Origin: Piscicola geometra
Taxonomy: Eukaryota; Annelida; Clitellata; Hirudinida; Piscicolidae
NCBI GenBank assembly: GCA_943735955.1
Contig: OX030959.1
Location: 591,225 to 655,224 of the forward strand
Direction of reading: 5' to 3'
DNA: 64,000 bases
Shown here: in pieces, positions 1 through 9,620 of the stretch
Position numbering within the stretch: position 1 is the stretch's first letter
How the letters are laid out: the number at the start of each line of letters is the position of its first letter
The notes under the pieces: generated by a model
The model's input: the letters and a program-made list of their open reading frames with translations, nothing else
Told to the model about the DNA's origin: nothing
Database searches by the model: none
Position numbers and translations under genes: made by a program

Positions 1-121
1 CATCACAGCAGCACCTGAAGCCCATGAGACTGGGGTAGTTGGGCAGCGACTCTGAGCTGTGCCTGTCTTCAAACACCTCTCCTGTCAGGCAATAGCAAGG
101 GTGACCTTCAAATTGCAAGTC
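1..121 (-). CDS. possible coding exon at left edge, unrecognised
   Basis: On the minus strand an acceptor-like CTTCTTCAG ends at 122. It is followed by an open stretch of about 40 codons running off the window edge. The peptide is Cys-rich, with a CYCLTGEVFEDR-like stretch and a GFRCCCD end, and does not look like simple repeat. It lies 3' of the exon at 531-1703 on the same strand, so it could belong to that gene by alternative splicing or to a different gene. I do not recognise the family. A chance open frame cannot be excluded at this length. Confidence 0.28.
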
Positions 122-170
122 CTGAAGAAGGCTCCGTGAAGTTTAAATGACACCGGCTCAGATATAAGAA

Positions 171-281
171 CTATTATTATTATTATCATCATCATCATCA
201 TCATCATCATTATCATCATCATCATCATTATCATCATCACCATTATTAATATTATTATACTTATTATTATTATTATTATTG
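171..281. repeat. ATT/ATC trinucleotide microsatellite
   Basis: Imperfect (TTA)n and (TCA)n runs form a trinucleotide array. The rest of 122-530 is AT-rich with no coding exon that I can support. Confidence 0.85.
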
Positions 282-530
282 CTAGCAGTATATCAACGAA
301 AGGAATCCATTACTAGTATCCCCTGCAGACGGCCTGGAGTAGTGTCTTCCCGCCATGGAGTGTTTGAACTGTTTGAGGATAAGAGGAGGCAATTATAATT
401 ATCCTTGATGATGATTAATTAATGATAATTAATAAGCAATTAACAAAAAGCTTCGGCCTCCAATTAGCATGGGCCGGGGCCTTCAATCAGGAGATAATTT
501 AATTTAAAAATGGATGCTTCAAGAAGATGA

Positions 531-1703
531 TTATGATGATAAAGTGGGGGGTGAGCATACAGTGTTGTGCAGGGGGGAGCTCCAGAGGTGCATCAGTTTG
601 TTTGGCAGGTTGTGCTGCTGTTGACTGCTCCTGAAACTGCTGCCAACCAAGCCCTTGTCCACAAAGTTGAAGGTGTGCCTGTAATGGGTATCATCATCAT
701 GGTCCCCTCGAAGATCATCATCATCTTCAACCTCTGACTTTATTCTCTTGATATGACAGTCTGTAATACTTGTATTATTATTATTATTATTTTCATCACT
801 ATTGTTTTTGTGAATTGAAGAATTGGTGATGCTGCTTGTGAAATTATTCACATCATTAATACAGTCGGAATTGGCATTAATTAAATGCTTAGTTTTTAAT
901 TGGTGGTCTTTATTAGAAATATCAATATTAGCATTAACATTATTATTATTATTATTAATGTTGTTTTTATCATGAAGGTCATTTTGAAATGTATTTGTAG
1001 TAATTTTGTTGTTGCTATCATCATCATGAGTATCATTTGAAGTTGTGGGCGTGTCTAAGGAGCTCTCCATGGGAACAAATGCAGGTTCAATGTTGTTGTT
1101 GTTGAGAAGGTTTGAGATGTTAATATTGCTATGGCTGATTTTATCTGAATTGTTTTTATGCTTGGCATTGTTGTTGAAATTTTTAGTATGTTGGATAGAA
1201 TCATTGGTGTTGTTGGTGATGTGTTCAACAAAGTGAGCATCAACAAACAAACAGTCCTCCTCACTCGTGATGCATCTGATGTCTTCTGAACTTGAAAGCC
1301 TCTCATCACCAACACCACTTTTATGCCTGCTAACGTTCAGATGCTTTGTCAAGGTGGTGTTGTACGAGCAGACGAGATCAGTGCTGATGCTTGAGTGTCC
1401 TCCCTTACTCACCCTTCCTGTCCTTTCTCTCAAGGTGGACTGAAGGGCGTTATTCTGGCAGTATTCGAAGGTTTCGTTGATGTGAACCACAAAAGTATTT
1501 TCTTCGTCCAGTGTGATGCCTATGACGCCTTGAACTAGCATTGAATCCTTGTATGTCAGACTGTTTTTGCACAGAATTGAAATCGTCTCCACCAGCAATT
1601 GCCTTACTCTTGTCTGTTCTTCTTTCATTGTTCCTTGGATCGGAAAATTATTTATATCAGTTAATTCGTTCAATAATTGTTTAAATTTTAAAACATCTCT
1701 CAA
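531..1703 (-). CDS. large terminal exon of unrecognised Asn/Asp-rich protein
   Basis: An open frame of 390 codons ends in TAA at 531-533. It does not begin with ATG: at 1703 the frame opens with TTG exactly after an acceptor-like ATTTATAG at 1704-1705. This is therefore probably the last exon of a gene whose 5' exon I could not find, although an internal Met about 26 codons in could initiate. The first ~80 residues look like a folded domain, with RQLLVETISILCKN and a hydrophobic VQGVIGITLD segment followed by FVVHINETF. From about residue 150 onward it is low complexity, dominated by Asn, Asp, Ser and Thr with poly-Asn runs encoded by ATT/GTT-rich DNA. I do not recognise the N-terminal domain and propose no function. 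The exon is probably real because the N-terminal composition is not repeat-like. Confidence 0.55.
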   Translation of the reverse strand: MRDVLKFKQLLNELTDINNFPIQGTMKEEQTRVRQLLVETISILCKNSLTYKDSMLVQGVIGITLDEENTFVVHINETFEYCQNNALQSTLRERTGRVSKGGHSSISTDLVCSYNTTLTKHLNVSRHKSGVGDERLSSSEDIRCITSEEDCLFVDAHFVEHITNNTNDSIQHTKNFNNNAKHKNNSDKISHSNINISNLLNNNNIEPAFVPMESSLDTPTTSNDTHDDDSNNKITTNTFQNDLHDKNNINNNNNNVNANIDISNKDHQLKTKHLINANSDCINDVNNFTSSITNSSIHKNNSDENNNNNNTSITDCHIKRIKSEVEDDDDLRGDHDDDTHYRHTFNFVDKGLVGSSFRSSQQQHNLPNKLMHLWSSPLHNTVCSPPTLSS

Positions 1704-2022
1704 CTATAAATGTGAGTTTTTAAATTCTTATAGTTTAGAAGATAATATCATATTATACGATCACAAAATTTTGATTCTCAAAGCATTCATTACCTTTAAT
1801 TTAAACTTTAAAATTTAAAGTTTAAAATACAGAAATAATTTTTTTCTTTCGGTTTAATAATTATCGAGATTGTTTATCATTTGAAGAGATGTCCCAACTC
1901 TTTGTGGATTTATATTTGAATATTCTCTGAATTAAAAAATAATGAAGCAATCCTAATTTTAATATTGCTAATATATATTTTTCCATGTTCTAAAATTTTA
2001 ACATTACGTTTTTCACTAATGG

Positions 2023-2330
2023 AATCAATCAATCAATCACTAATGGTTTGTATAGCGCCCTTTACTAAGTGAACAAAAGCGCTCAGCCATCACGTCTTGA
2101 ACACGTACGTCTTCAGGCCTCGACAGAAAGTTATGAGTGACTTAGTTGAAGTTAAAGAAGGTAAAGAATTCCATAAAAGAGGACCACAGTAAGAAAAAGA
2201 AAATTTAGCAAGTGTTTAACTGGAAAACGAAAAGAACGCTTAAAGGTAGATGATCTTAGACGAGATTTAGGTGTTGTTTAATTAGATTTTAAAGATAAAT
2301 TGGAGCATTACAGTTATGAATTTTAAACAT
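2023..2330 (-). mobile_element. SINE-like dispersed element, (GATT)n tail
   Basis: On the minus strand the sequence ends in GCGCTATACAAACC, then ATTAGTGATT and a GATT tandem tail (plus-strand AATC at 2023-2038). The tail block, including GTTCACTTAG and GGGCGCTATAC, recurs at 8926 and 48301 and in shorter form at other sites here. The 5' limit near 2330 is approximate. It lies in the gap between the exon at 531-1703 and RPS10. I see no coding capacity. Confidence 0.6.
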
Positions 2331-2560
2331 ATTTAAGCATGTTATAAAATGAAATGAAAGTTGTAGAAATTGCTCAGCCTCGCAAATCAAAGCTATTTCA
2401 GAAGTCTCTTTTTAATCTGCATTTTCAAATTCTTTTTTTAGTATTCATCTACTATAGAAAAATCTATTGATGTTTTCCCATACATCATTGAGTGGTACAC
2501 ACAAATAGAGAGCAGTGGTTTTATGACATTTTATTGAGGTAAAGCAGTCATCCAAGAACT

Positions 2561-3457
2561 TTACTCCTGATCTTGCTGGGGAGCACCACCACCCCTGCCA
2601 AAGCCTCCTCTCTGCATAGTGCAAAAAGTTGAAATTCATTTTTGGAAAATTATTTATCAAGATTTTACATTAAAACTACTTCATCAAAAACTTATAGATG
2701 ATTATTTGTAAAATTGTGCTTACGAATTGGAAGTTAGGGTTGGATCCAGCTCCAGCATCCTTCTTGTCTCCAGGGGGTCCCCTTCTGTAGGCAGCCCTGT
2801 CATCACCCATTCTAGGCCTGTCACCATATTCTGGACCTCTTGGTCTCCTATGGAAAGTGATTAAAAAGAAGTCAAATAATGCCTACACATACATATAAAG
2901 ATGGTATTAGAAGGTGAAAAATGCATTTTATAATTATAACTACATTTTGTTTAAAATTATCATAAGTAAAAATTAAAATAATGAATAATTCTGCATACCT
3001 GGCGGCATCAGGCCTGGAGGCTTGCACCTGTCTCTTGAGGGTGGCTGGCACGATCTCGGGAGGAAGGTGCAGGAAGTCCCTGAGGTACTGAATGCCTTCG
3101 TTGTTCAGGTACCAGTAGTAGTGGCGCCAGCAGAACTGCTCAGTCACATAGCCCTTTGAGACCAAAGACTGGTGAAAAGTTGAAAATACTGATTTTTTAA
3201 GCAATCAATTTATGATACTATAAAAGCTAAAAAAAATATTATTTTAAAAATTTATAGGATCAAAATGTACGTTAAATTAATAAAAGCCGATAATAAAGAT
3301 TCGGGAAAAGAAAGCAGACCTGTAGAGCCTTGATGACATGAAGATTAGGAACATCAATTTCAGTGTGTTTAATCTGGAAATCCTTTTTGGCAACCAAAAC
3401 TCCTTCTTTGAACAAGTACTCAAAGATTTGAGTACGATTCTTCTTTGACATCAACAT
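2561..3457 (-). CDS. RPS10: 40S ribosomal protein S10 (eS10)
   Basis: Structural protein of the small ribosomal subunit, cytoplasmic. Coding exons (minus strand, transcript order) are 3320-3457, 2999-3168, 2724-2847 and 2561-2611; phases close to give 160 residues, close to the usual ~165. The N-terminus [19 protein letters not shown] is the family hallmark. It is followed by [12 protein letters not shown], the [20 protein letters not shown] block, [10 protein letters not shown], and a C-terminal [17 protein letters not shown] tail ending in QQDQE. The start at 3457 is fixed by homology. A strong acceptor (TTTTTGCAG) lies only 4 nt before the ATG, implying a 5'UTR intron or spliced leader addition. 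A poly(A) signal (AATAAA on minus) lies at 2530-2535. The gene is divergent from the SENP8-like gene. Confidence 0.97.
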
Positions 3458-3835
3458 CTTGCTGCAAAAATAAAATATGAAAATGTATTATAATTTTTAA
3501 AAACAGAACTGTGATTTTGGTAAATTTAAAACGGATGGAAGAAGATTTAAATTAGAGAGTCAAAACCTTGGGCAGAGAGCTCAAAAAAAGGAAAAAGAGA
3601 GCATAGAAATTGTATTGATATGTTTTTAAAAAAGAAAAATACAATAACATTACTTAAATTTTTTCATATTTTTTCAATTTAAAACTTTATTTTCATATAT
3701 AAAATTTAGAAAATCGTATTGTTGAAGAAATCTCCCTTTAAATGAGAATCATTTAAATACCGTTTTTGAATTGCCTAATTGTTTTGAATATTTTTGTCGT
3801 ACATTAAAAGTCTTGTCAAAAACAATAATTGTTTC
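3458..3835. promoter_or_regulatory. divergent intergenic spacer between RPS10 and SENP8-like gene
   Basis: The start codons of RPS10 (minus, 3457) and the SENP8-like gene (plus, 3836) face away from each other across 378 bp. The spacer is AT-rich without an obvious TATA box. The acceptor just upstream of the RPS10 ATG means part of it is probably a 5'UTR intron. A shared bidirectional promoter is inferred from position only. Confidence 0.35.
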
Positions 3836-5513
3836 ATGTTGAAACGAAATATTGTTTTAGGTTATCATGATAGCCTACTAAGATGTTCTGATGTTGAACT
3901 TCTTGAAGAAAACCAATGGCTGAATGACAACCTCATTGGATTCATCTACGAGTAGTAATATACTAACATTTTTATGTATGTATCTTTAGCATATTTTCCT
4001 ATAAAACTGTTAGTACATGCAAAGCAATATAACTGTTAATTGGTAGCTGAGTGTGTAACGAAATTCAGCTTGACCAGTGATTAATGGTCCCAGCTTAAAG
4101 TGCAACAGTAATCTGTAATGATCTAAAACTGATTGCAGTTAGAAATCATGTAGATGTGAAAGCTTATATATAGTATAAGAAAATGCTGATGAAAGATTAT
4201 TTAAGTTAAATCATGTGGTCATTAAAATATTTTAAGCTGTTTAAATTTGCATTTCTAAAATTACAGATATTATGAATATGATAAATATAAAGAACACATG
4301 GAGGAGTTTCTTTTTGTAAATCCTTCAATGGTCCAAATCATCAAATTCAGTGAAGGTTTCACTAATTTCTTAATTTGTTTTTATAATTATTTTATAAACT
4401 ATAAAAGTATTTCAAAAAAACCACTTATTAGTATTTTATATATAAATCTAGTTTAGTATCTCAAAATTCATATGATAGTGTGATAACTTCCATAACACAA
4501 AACCTTCAGGCAATGACTTGCTTGGCTTCATCGGGAGCTGGTTTGAGAAGGCTTTAGTCTGCATTCCAGTTAACAACAACAATGAGCAACTGCAGCCTGG
4601 AGGCACACATTGGTTGCTCATTCCTTCAACACTCCTCTATTCTCTATCTAATCAACTTTTCTTAACCATCATACTACCTAAGGGCTGAATGCAAATCTGA
4701 AACATTTCTCCATCTTCAAGGAGCCTGTTGGTGATGTACCCCAGAGAAGCAAGTTGTCAGCACTTTGACTCGGCAGCGCACTGCAACCACAACACTGCCC
4801 TCACACTGGCTCAACACATAGGACACGCTTTTAAGGGTACAGATGTTTTTGCACATGCGATGTATTTCGAGAATCTAATGGCATTTTGAAATGAATATTC
4901 AAATCTCTCCCAACAGCTGCAACTGGGAAAACCTTGGAATTCAAAGAAGCTTCAACCACACAGCAATCTAACGGTTCTTCGCAAAATATTCTCAACCATT
5001 CACTTCCATCATCATCATCACACTTTTTCAACCATCATTATTATCACATCCACAACTATTATCACACAACTATCTGAAACCATAATCACCATCGTCACCA
5101 CCCCACATAACCTCCTCCAACCACCATCGTCATCACCACACCTACCTCCTCAAGCCTACGACTGCGGCATCCACGTCATCAGCAACACTGAGATGGTGTG
5201 TGAAGACTACGCAAGGAAGTCGTCGCAGAGTTTTCAGTGAGTGGCGTCTGTGATGAATGCTTGGCAGTCTTTATAATTCTAATGAAAATTATTATTATAA
5301 TTATACAAACAAATGTATTACAATGGTGATTGCTGAAACTTGCGAGGAAGCGTTCAGTGATTAATACTTTCGATAGTTATCGCATTTTAAGAATGCATTT
5401 TTTCCATTTGTAACAGAAATGAAGTTATGGCTTCTTGCCAGCCCTCCGAGAAGAGAAAACAAATGAAGGATCTCATCTACAAACTCTCTAAAGAACAGCC
5501 AGCACCACCCTAG
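3836..5513 (+). CDS. SENP8: SENP8/NEDP1-type NEDD8-specific cysteine protease
   Basis: C48-family (ULP/SENP) peptidase. The family member SENP8 matures NEDD8 and removes it from substrates. Exons: 3836-3951, 4267-4355, 4510-4612, 4721-4836, 4917-4973, 5155-5236, 5417-5513. Phases close to 219 residues, near the usual ~212. The start ATG at 3836 is in frame with the conserved SYxDSLL-like opening (here GYHDSLLRCSDVELLEENQW). The catalytic triad is visible: His102 in GGTHW, Asp119 in HFDS, and Cys164 in AYDCG, with the oxyanion Gln in the preceding TTQQSN. The C-terminal KRKQMKDLIYKL helix also matches. Intron 1 carries a decayed SINE copy. Exon 3 is followed by a stretch that could be misread as coding, but the donor at 4613 restores WSLLV. 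The gene ends 195 bp before the convergent RPAP3 stop. Confidence 0.93.
4035..4140 (+). mobile_element. decayed tRNA-derived SINE copy in SENP8 intron 1
   Basis: The block TGGTAGCTGAGTGTGTAACG, then CAGCTTGACCAGTGAT and a CCCAGCTTAAAGTGCAAC stretch, parallels the better-preserved element at 14605-14826. That element has an RNA polymerase III A box and B box like a tRNA. This copy is diverged, so its limits are approximate. Confidence 0.55.
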
Positions 5514-5707
5514 CCTAGAATCTTTGATTCCTGACTTTTTAAACAAACTTATTCATCAAAATAATAAGCATAATAATGACAATAATATAAATAATAGCTT
5601 AGTTCAGTTAATCACTCGTATGCACAATGAAGCTTTCTACAGATGAGGAGGTTGATGTTGAGGCGGAGGGAGGTCAGAGGTAGGAGGAGGCAAGCTGGTC
5701 AAGTTGT

Positions 5708-8679
5708 TCACTCGTGTGCAACTGACTGCTCCTCATCCTGACGAAGATCTGTTGCAGTGCTGTGTGGTGCAACATAATTCTCATCGCTATGTTAATATTA
5801 TTTATAATTATGATAAATATAATCATTAAAATTGTATTGCGGATATATACTATAATTGGATTGAGCTTGGAAGAGCTCATGTACCTTGTTTTTGGGCCTT
5901 GCCGAGGAACATGCAGATCATGGAAAACCTCGGCACGTCAGTCAAGTGGTGCAGCACCCAGAAGCAGTCCAGGTCCTCTCTGCAGTAGTGGTAGTGCTCG
6001 AGTGTTACCGCTATGCAAACTGCAACTGATTCAAAACTCGAAACTCTTAAAAAGCTGCGCCACACGTGCATCTATTATGACTTAAATCTACTTGATTATA
6101 GTTAGGCCAAGGAGAGGTGACCTGGCGTAGTGCGTGTGCAGGGCGTGGATGATGGCACAGAGGATGTCAGCTTCGAGGAACTCTCCGAACATGTCCTTCA
6201 AGCTGCCAGGATGGAGTCTCTGCAGGGAGGAAGAGGTGTGGTCGTGGTGATGATGATGATTATGAGGCGCTTCGTTAATTGAAGCAAGATCGGGAAAAGA
6301 AGCTCAGTTCAGTCAGTTCATAAAGTCGTGATGTGGTGAGATGTTCTGATGATGGTGCAAAGAAGAGTGGTACTTGTATTGTAGTGAATGATATTGTATT
6401 GTAAAGGCCGCTATACAAATAATTAGTGATTGATTGATTGATTGATATTGTATGGTGGAACCTTGAAGTAGTGGAAGAAGGCCTCCTGGTCAGACTGCAA
6501 GTCCCTCCAGTCGATCTGGAACTGGAAGGCACTCACTGCAGTCTGTCCAGCTCTGAGAGCTTGCAAGGGCTGTGAGAGTGCCTCACCTTGAAAAGATTTC
6601 TTGGGTGATGATGATGATGTTGATGATAATGATGATGTTGCTGCTGAAGATGGAAGGAGTACATTAGACAATGAAGAGGTGCCTTGTAGCGGTCCAGCTG
6701 TGGTGCAGGGCTTTTGAGAAGGGTATACACTGGCCTCTGCATTGCTTGAAGCTTCATTTTGTAGCTTCTTCATCGTCTGACTGCCAACACCACCTCTCAC
6801 CACATCCTCTTCTCTACTACTTTCCATCTCGACTATCTTCACAGCGCCCTTGCTGGCCAACCTACCAGGTATAACGATATTCTTCTCAGTGACAGAAGCA
6901 TCATCATCACTTCCACCACCAGCAGCTTTGGGCTTCTCTCTCCCAGCACTCTCCTCACTACCTCTTGTTTTCTCATCTTCTTCACCACCTCCTCTGACAT
7001 CCTTCAGAAGGGCATCGAAAGCCTGATTGGACGTGCTCAGACTGGTCACCTGGTCCTCTTTGGGCACGCCCACCTCCGTTATCTTAATCCTCCTCAGTGG
7101 CTTCTGAAGGTGGTTGGAAGCGGTTAGTTGGCGAGGAATTAATTAAATTAATAAATTAAATTCACTGGAATTAAAATTTCAAATTTACAGTTATATTTTT
7201 GTTTGAAAGGCTAAATAAATAAATAAAGACAAAAATATGAAACAATGCGAAGAGCAGTGACCTTGGATCGTTCGTGGGGCGCCTTGTAGACACACTTGAC
7301 CACACCACGTGCCTTATTGTCCATCTGACCAGCCTGCACCTGTCTTGTGCCTATCAGCTGCAGTTAGGGGTGTGTGGTGGAAGTGGTGAAAAAATGAGAA
7401 AAAAATTATTCTGAAATAGTGTATATTTAATGATGAACAATATGTTGATTGGTGTTTAACAAGAGAACAGAGTCTCTTTTGTATTGGAATATTTTAAGAA
7501 GAGCGTTATAAAACGTCTTGTTAGCTGATGAAGCACCTTTTGAATGAGCAGCAGTTCCTCCCTCGACTGCTTGTTTGCTGGTTCCACTTCCAAAACCTGC
7601 CACAAGTATAAACAAAAAATGCAATGAAAGTGGGTAAGTCATCTTCAATGTGTGTGACCACCCATGACCCATCCACATGAAAGCTATGCGACCTTCATAA
7701 AGTCGGCTTGTGCTTCTGGCAACCTGCCCAGTTCCTTCCTGGCCAGACCCCTCCTCATTAAGGCCTTCACTAACGTCTGGTCGATCTTCAAGGCAGTGTC
7801 GCAGTCGGTCTCTGCTGCTTGCCAGCTGCAGTGGTGGTGGAGTGAGTGAGTAACAGGCCATAGTAACAGCTCATAGTAACAACTCTTAGTAACAGGCCCT
7901 ATTCAAAAGTTCAACAAAACTATGAGTGATAAGGAAAACGTTTGAGTAGTGAGAGACTTTTTGAGCTTGATGTGAGCAAGAGCTCTGTTGGTGAGGAAGA
8001 GAGGGTTGTGAGGCACGAGGAGGAGGGCTCTGCTGTAGCACTCCACTGACTCCTCGAACCTGCCTGCCTTGAAGAGTTTGTTTCCCTGTGTGGTGGGAAG
8101 AAATTTGCCAAATTATACATAAAATTTATTTGTATAAAGTTCAAAAGACAAAATGTTTGACCTCTTCTTTGATCTGCTCAGCCTGTTCAATCACTTCATT
8201 AGCAATCTTCAATGCTTTTTCATTAGTTTCATTCTCATCCTTGTCTATTTCTTCACACACCTTTTTCTATTTATAAAAAAAAGAAAATAGTTTATAAAAA
8301 ATTTAAGTTTTATTTTATTCTATGAAAACTTATTATGAAAATAATTTTATAAAATGAATATTAATGAAAGTGAAAAACTAAAAAACAAGCTGCCTACAGC
8401 ATCGAAATGATCCCAAGCTTGATAATCACAGCCTTTGATTCTTTTGGCTTCAGTCTTGACACCCACATCTTCTTTTCCCTTTTCGACATCTTTCAATATT
8501 TTCTTTATTGTTAAGTTTCTCACAGGAAATGTCTTTTTAGGTTTTTCTCCAGAAGCCAGAAGCTTTTCTTTGGCTTTTATCTCTTTTTCCCAAGAATTTA
8601 AATCGTTCAACGAATTCAACATTTCATCATTATTATGTCGTATCTGCATCTGCAACTCAACCATTTTTTCAGGATTCAT
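5708..8679 (-). CDS. RPAP3: RNA polymerase II-associated protein 3 (TPR co-chaperone adaptor)
   Basis: RPAP3 couples HSP90/HSP70 to the R2TP complex, which assembles RNA polymerase II, snoRNPs and PIKKs. Exons (minus, transcript order): 8398-8679, 8162-8266, 7958-8085, 7693-7825, 7537-7596, 7262-7357, 6462-7103, 6122-6219, 5885-5979, 5708-5748. Phases close to 559 residues (human protein ~665). The N-terminus (about 1-94) has the coiled LNDLNSWEKEIKAKEK and a YQAWDHFD motif. TPR repeats span about 130-236 (GNKLFKAGRFEESVECY, NRALAHIKL, CDTALKIDQTLVKALMRRG). KPLRRIKITEVG at the start of exon 7 is typical of the family. Residues ~270-465 are a low-complexity Ser/Gly/acidic linker. The RPAP3 C-terminal domain, which binds RUVBL in other species, covers ~469-555 (IDWRDLQSDQEAFFHYFK to FSMICMFLGKAQ). 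Only one TPR cluster is visible, fewer repeats than in vertebrates. A GATT-tailed element sits in intron 7. Confidence 0.93.
6400..6447 (+). repeat. GATT-tailed element end in RPAP3 intron
   Basis: The sequence GGCCGCTATACAAATAATTAGTG is followed by tandem GATT. It matches the 3' end shared by the dispersed elements at 2023, 8926 and 48301, here on the plus strand. It lies 15 bp from the exon at 6462-7103. Confidence 0.6.
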
Positions 8680-8925
8680 AGTGATAGAATATTCTAGACT
8701 CTAGAGAAAGTTTGCGACCAGAGAATTTAAAAGAGATGTCGAAGTGAAAGTAAAACTAAGCTACTAAAAATTTTCTAGAGCCTGATTTTCGAAAGCAAAA
8801 TGTAGGACACATTTTTTCACACATTATCTTTTCCATTAAATTCATCAATAAACTAACATTGAAACAAGTTTTAAAACGAAATACATAAAAATTTAAAAGA
8901 TTTAGTTTCTAAATAAATGGTTTTC

Positions 8926-9526
8926 AATCAATCAATCAATCACTAATGATTTGTATAGCGCCCTTTGCTAAGTGAACAAAGGCGCTCTTCAAATAAATTT
9001 GTTAAATAAAACGGTTATTAGACCATTACCAATATAGGGATATATATAAATTAAAATATATATATAAACATACAATCAACCTCAATAATCCAACCTCACC
9101 CACCCCACCGTGACAATCACCGCCAAAAAATCACTATCACCATAAATAAAAAATTCTTTCATCACCACAATACCAACACTCATACCACAGCACGATCATC
9201 ACCACATCATCCTCAAAACACAATCATCATTCTTCTCAATTTTCTGTCTTGCCACTGGTGCCGAGGCTGCGAAAGAGGGTGAAAGAGAAGTCTTTGCCAA
9301 CGCTGGTACTTCTGCTGCTATGGAAAGCTTTCTCCTTTATCCTTTCTCCTTGAGCGCTTTGATTCCCTGCGGCCATCTTGGTCTGCTGCGGCCATTCTCG
9401 ACAGATTCAAAACAACCAACATTTGCACTAAAAACATTCTAATTAATTTAATTTAATTTTTATTTAGACTTTAGATTCTAAAATTTTAATATATTATACC
9501 CAAAACCGTTTATTCCACAAATTTAT
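8926..9526 (-). mobile_element. ~600-bp interspersed repeat, copy 1
   Basis: This ~600-bp stretch is nearly identical by eye to 48301-48903, in the same orientation, differing at scattered single bases. On the minus strand it ends in GCGCTATACAAATCATTAGTG plus a GATT tail; the other end stops after CCACAAATTTAT. The interior includes a GC-richer stretch (about 9240-9420) that is open for ~80 codons in copy 2 but not obviously conserved as protein. No terminal inverted repeats are visible. It lies between the RPAP3 start and the 3' end of the Tudor gene. Confidence 0.8.
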
Positions 9527-9529
9527 TTG

Positions 9530-9554
9530 AGCGGCTGCCAAAATGGCAGCCGCT
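9530..9554. other. perfect 11-bp hairpin next to repeat copy 1
   Basis: AGCGGCTGCCA, a three-base AAA loop, then TGGCAGCCGCT form a perfect inverted repeat. It sits 3 bp outside the element at 8926-9526 and 66 bp downstream of the Tudor-gene stop on the minus strand. The AAATGGCAGC core resembles a YY1-type site by eye. It is absent beside the other copy at 48903. Its role is unknown. Confidence 0.6.
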
Positions 9555-9620
9555 AACCAAAAAAACTAAAAAGTATATTCAAGTGGAATTAAAATGTTTC
9601 TAGTTCTTACAGAGTAAATT

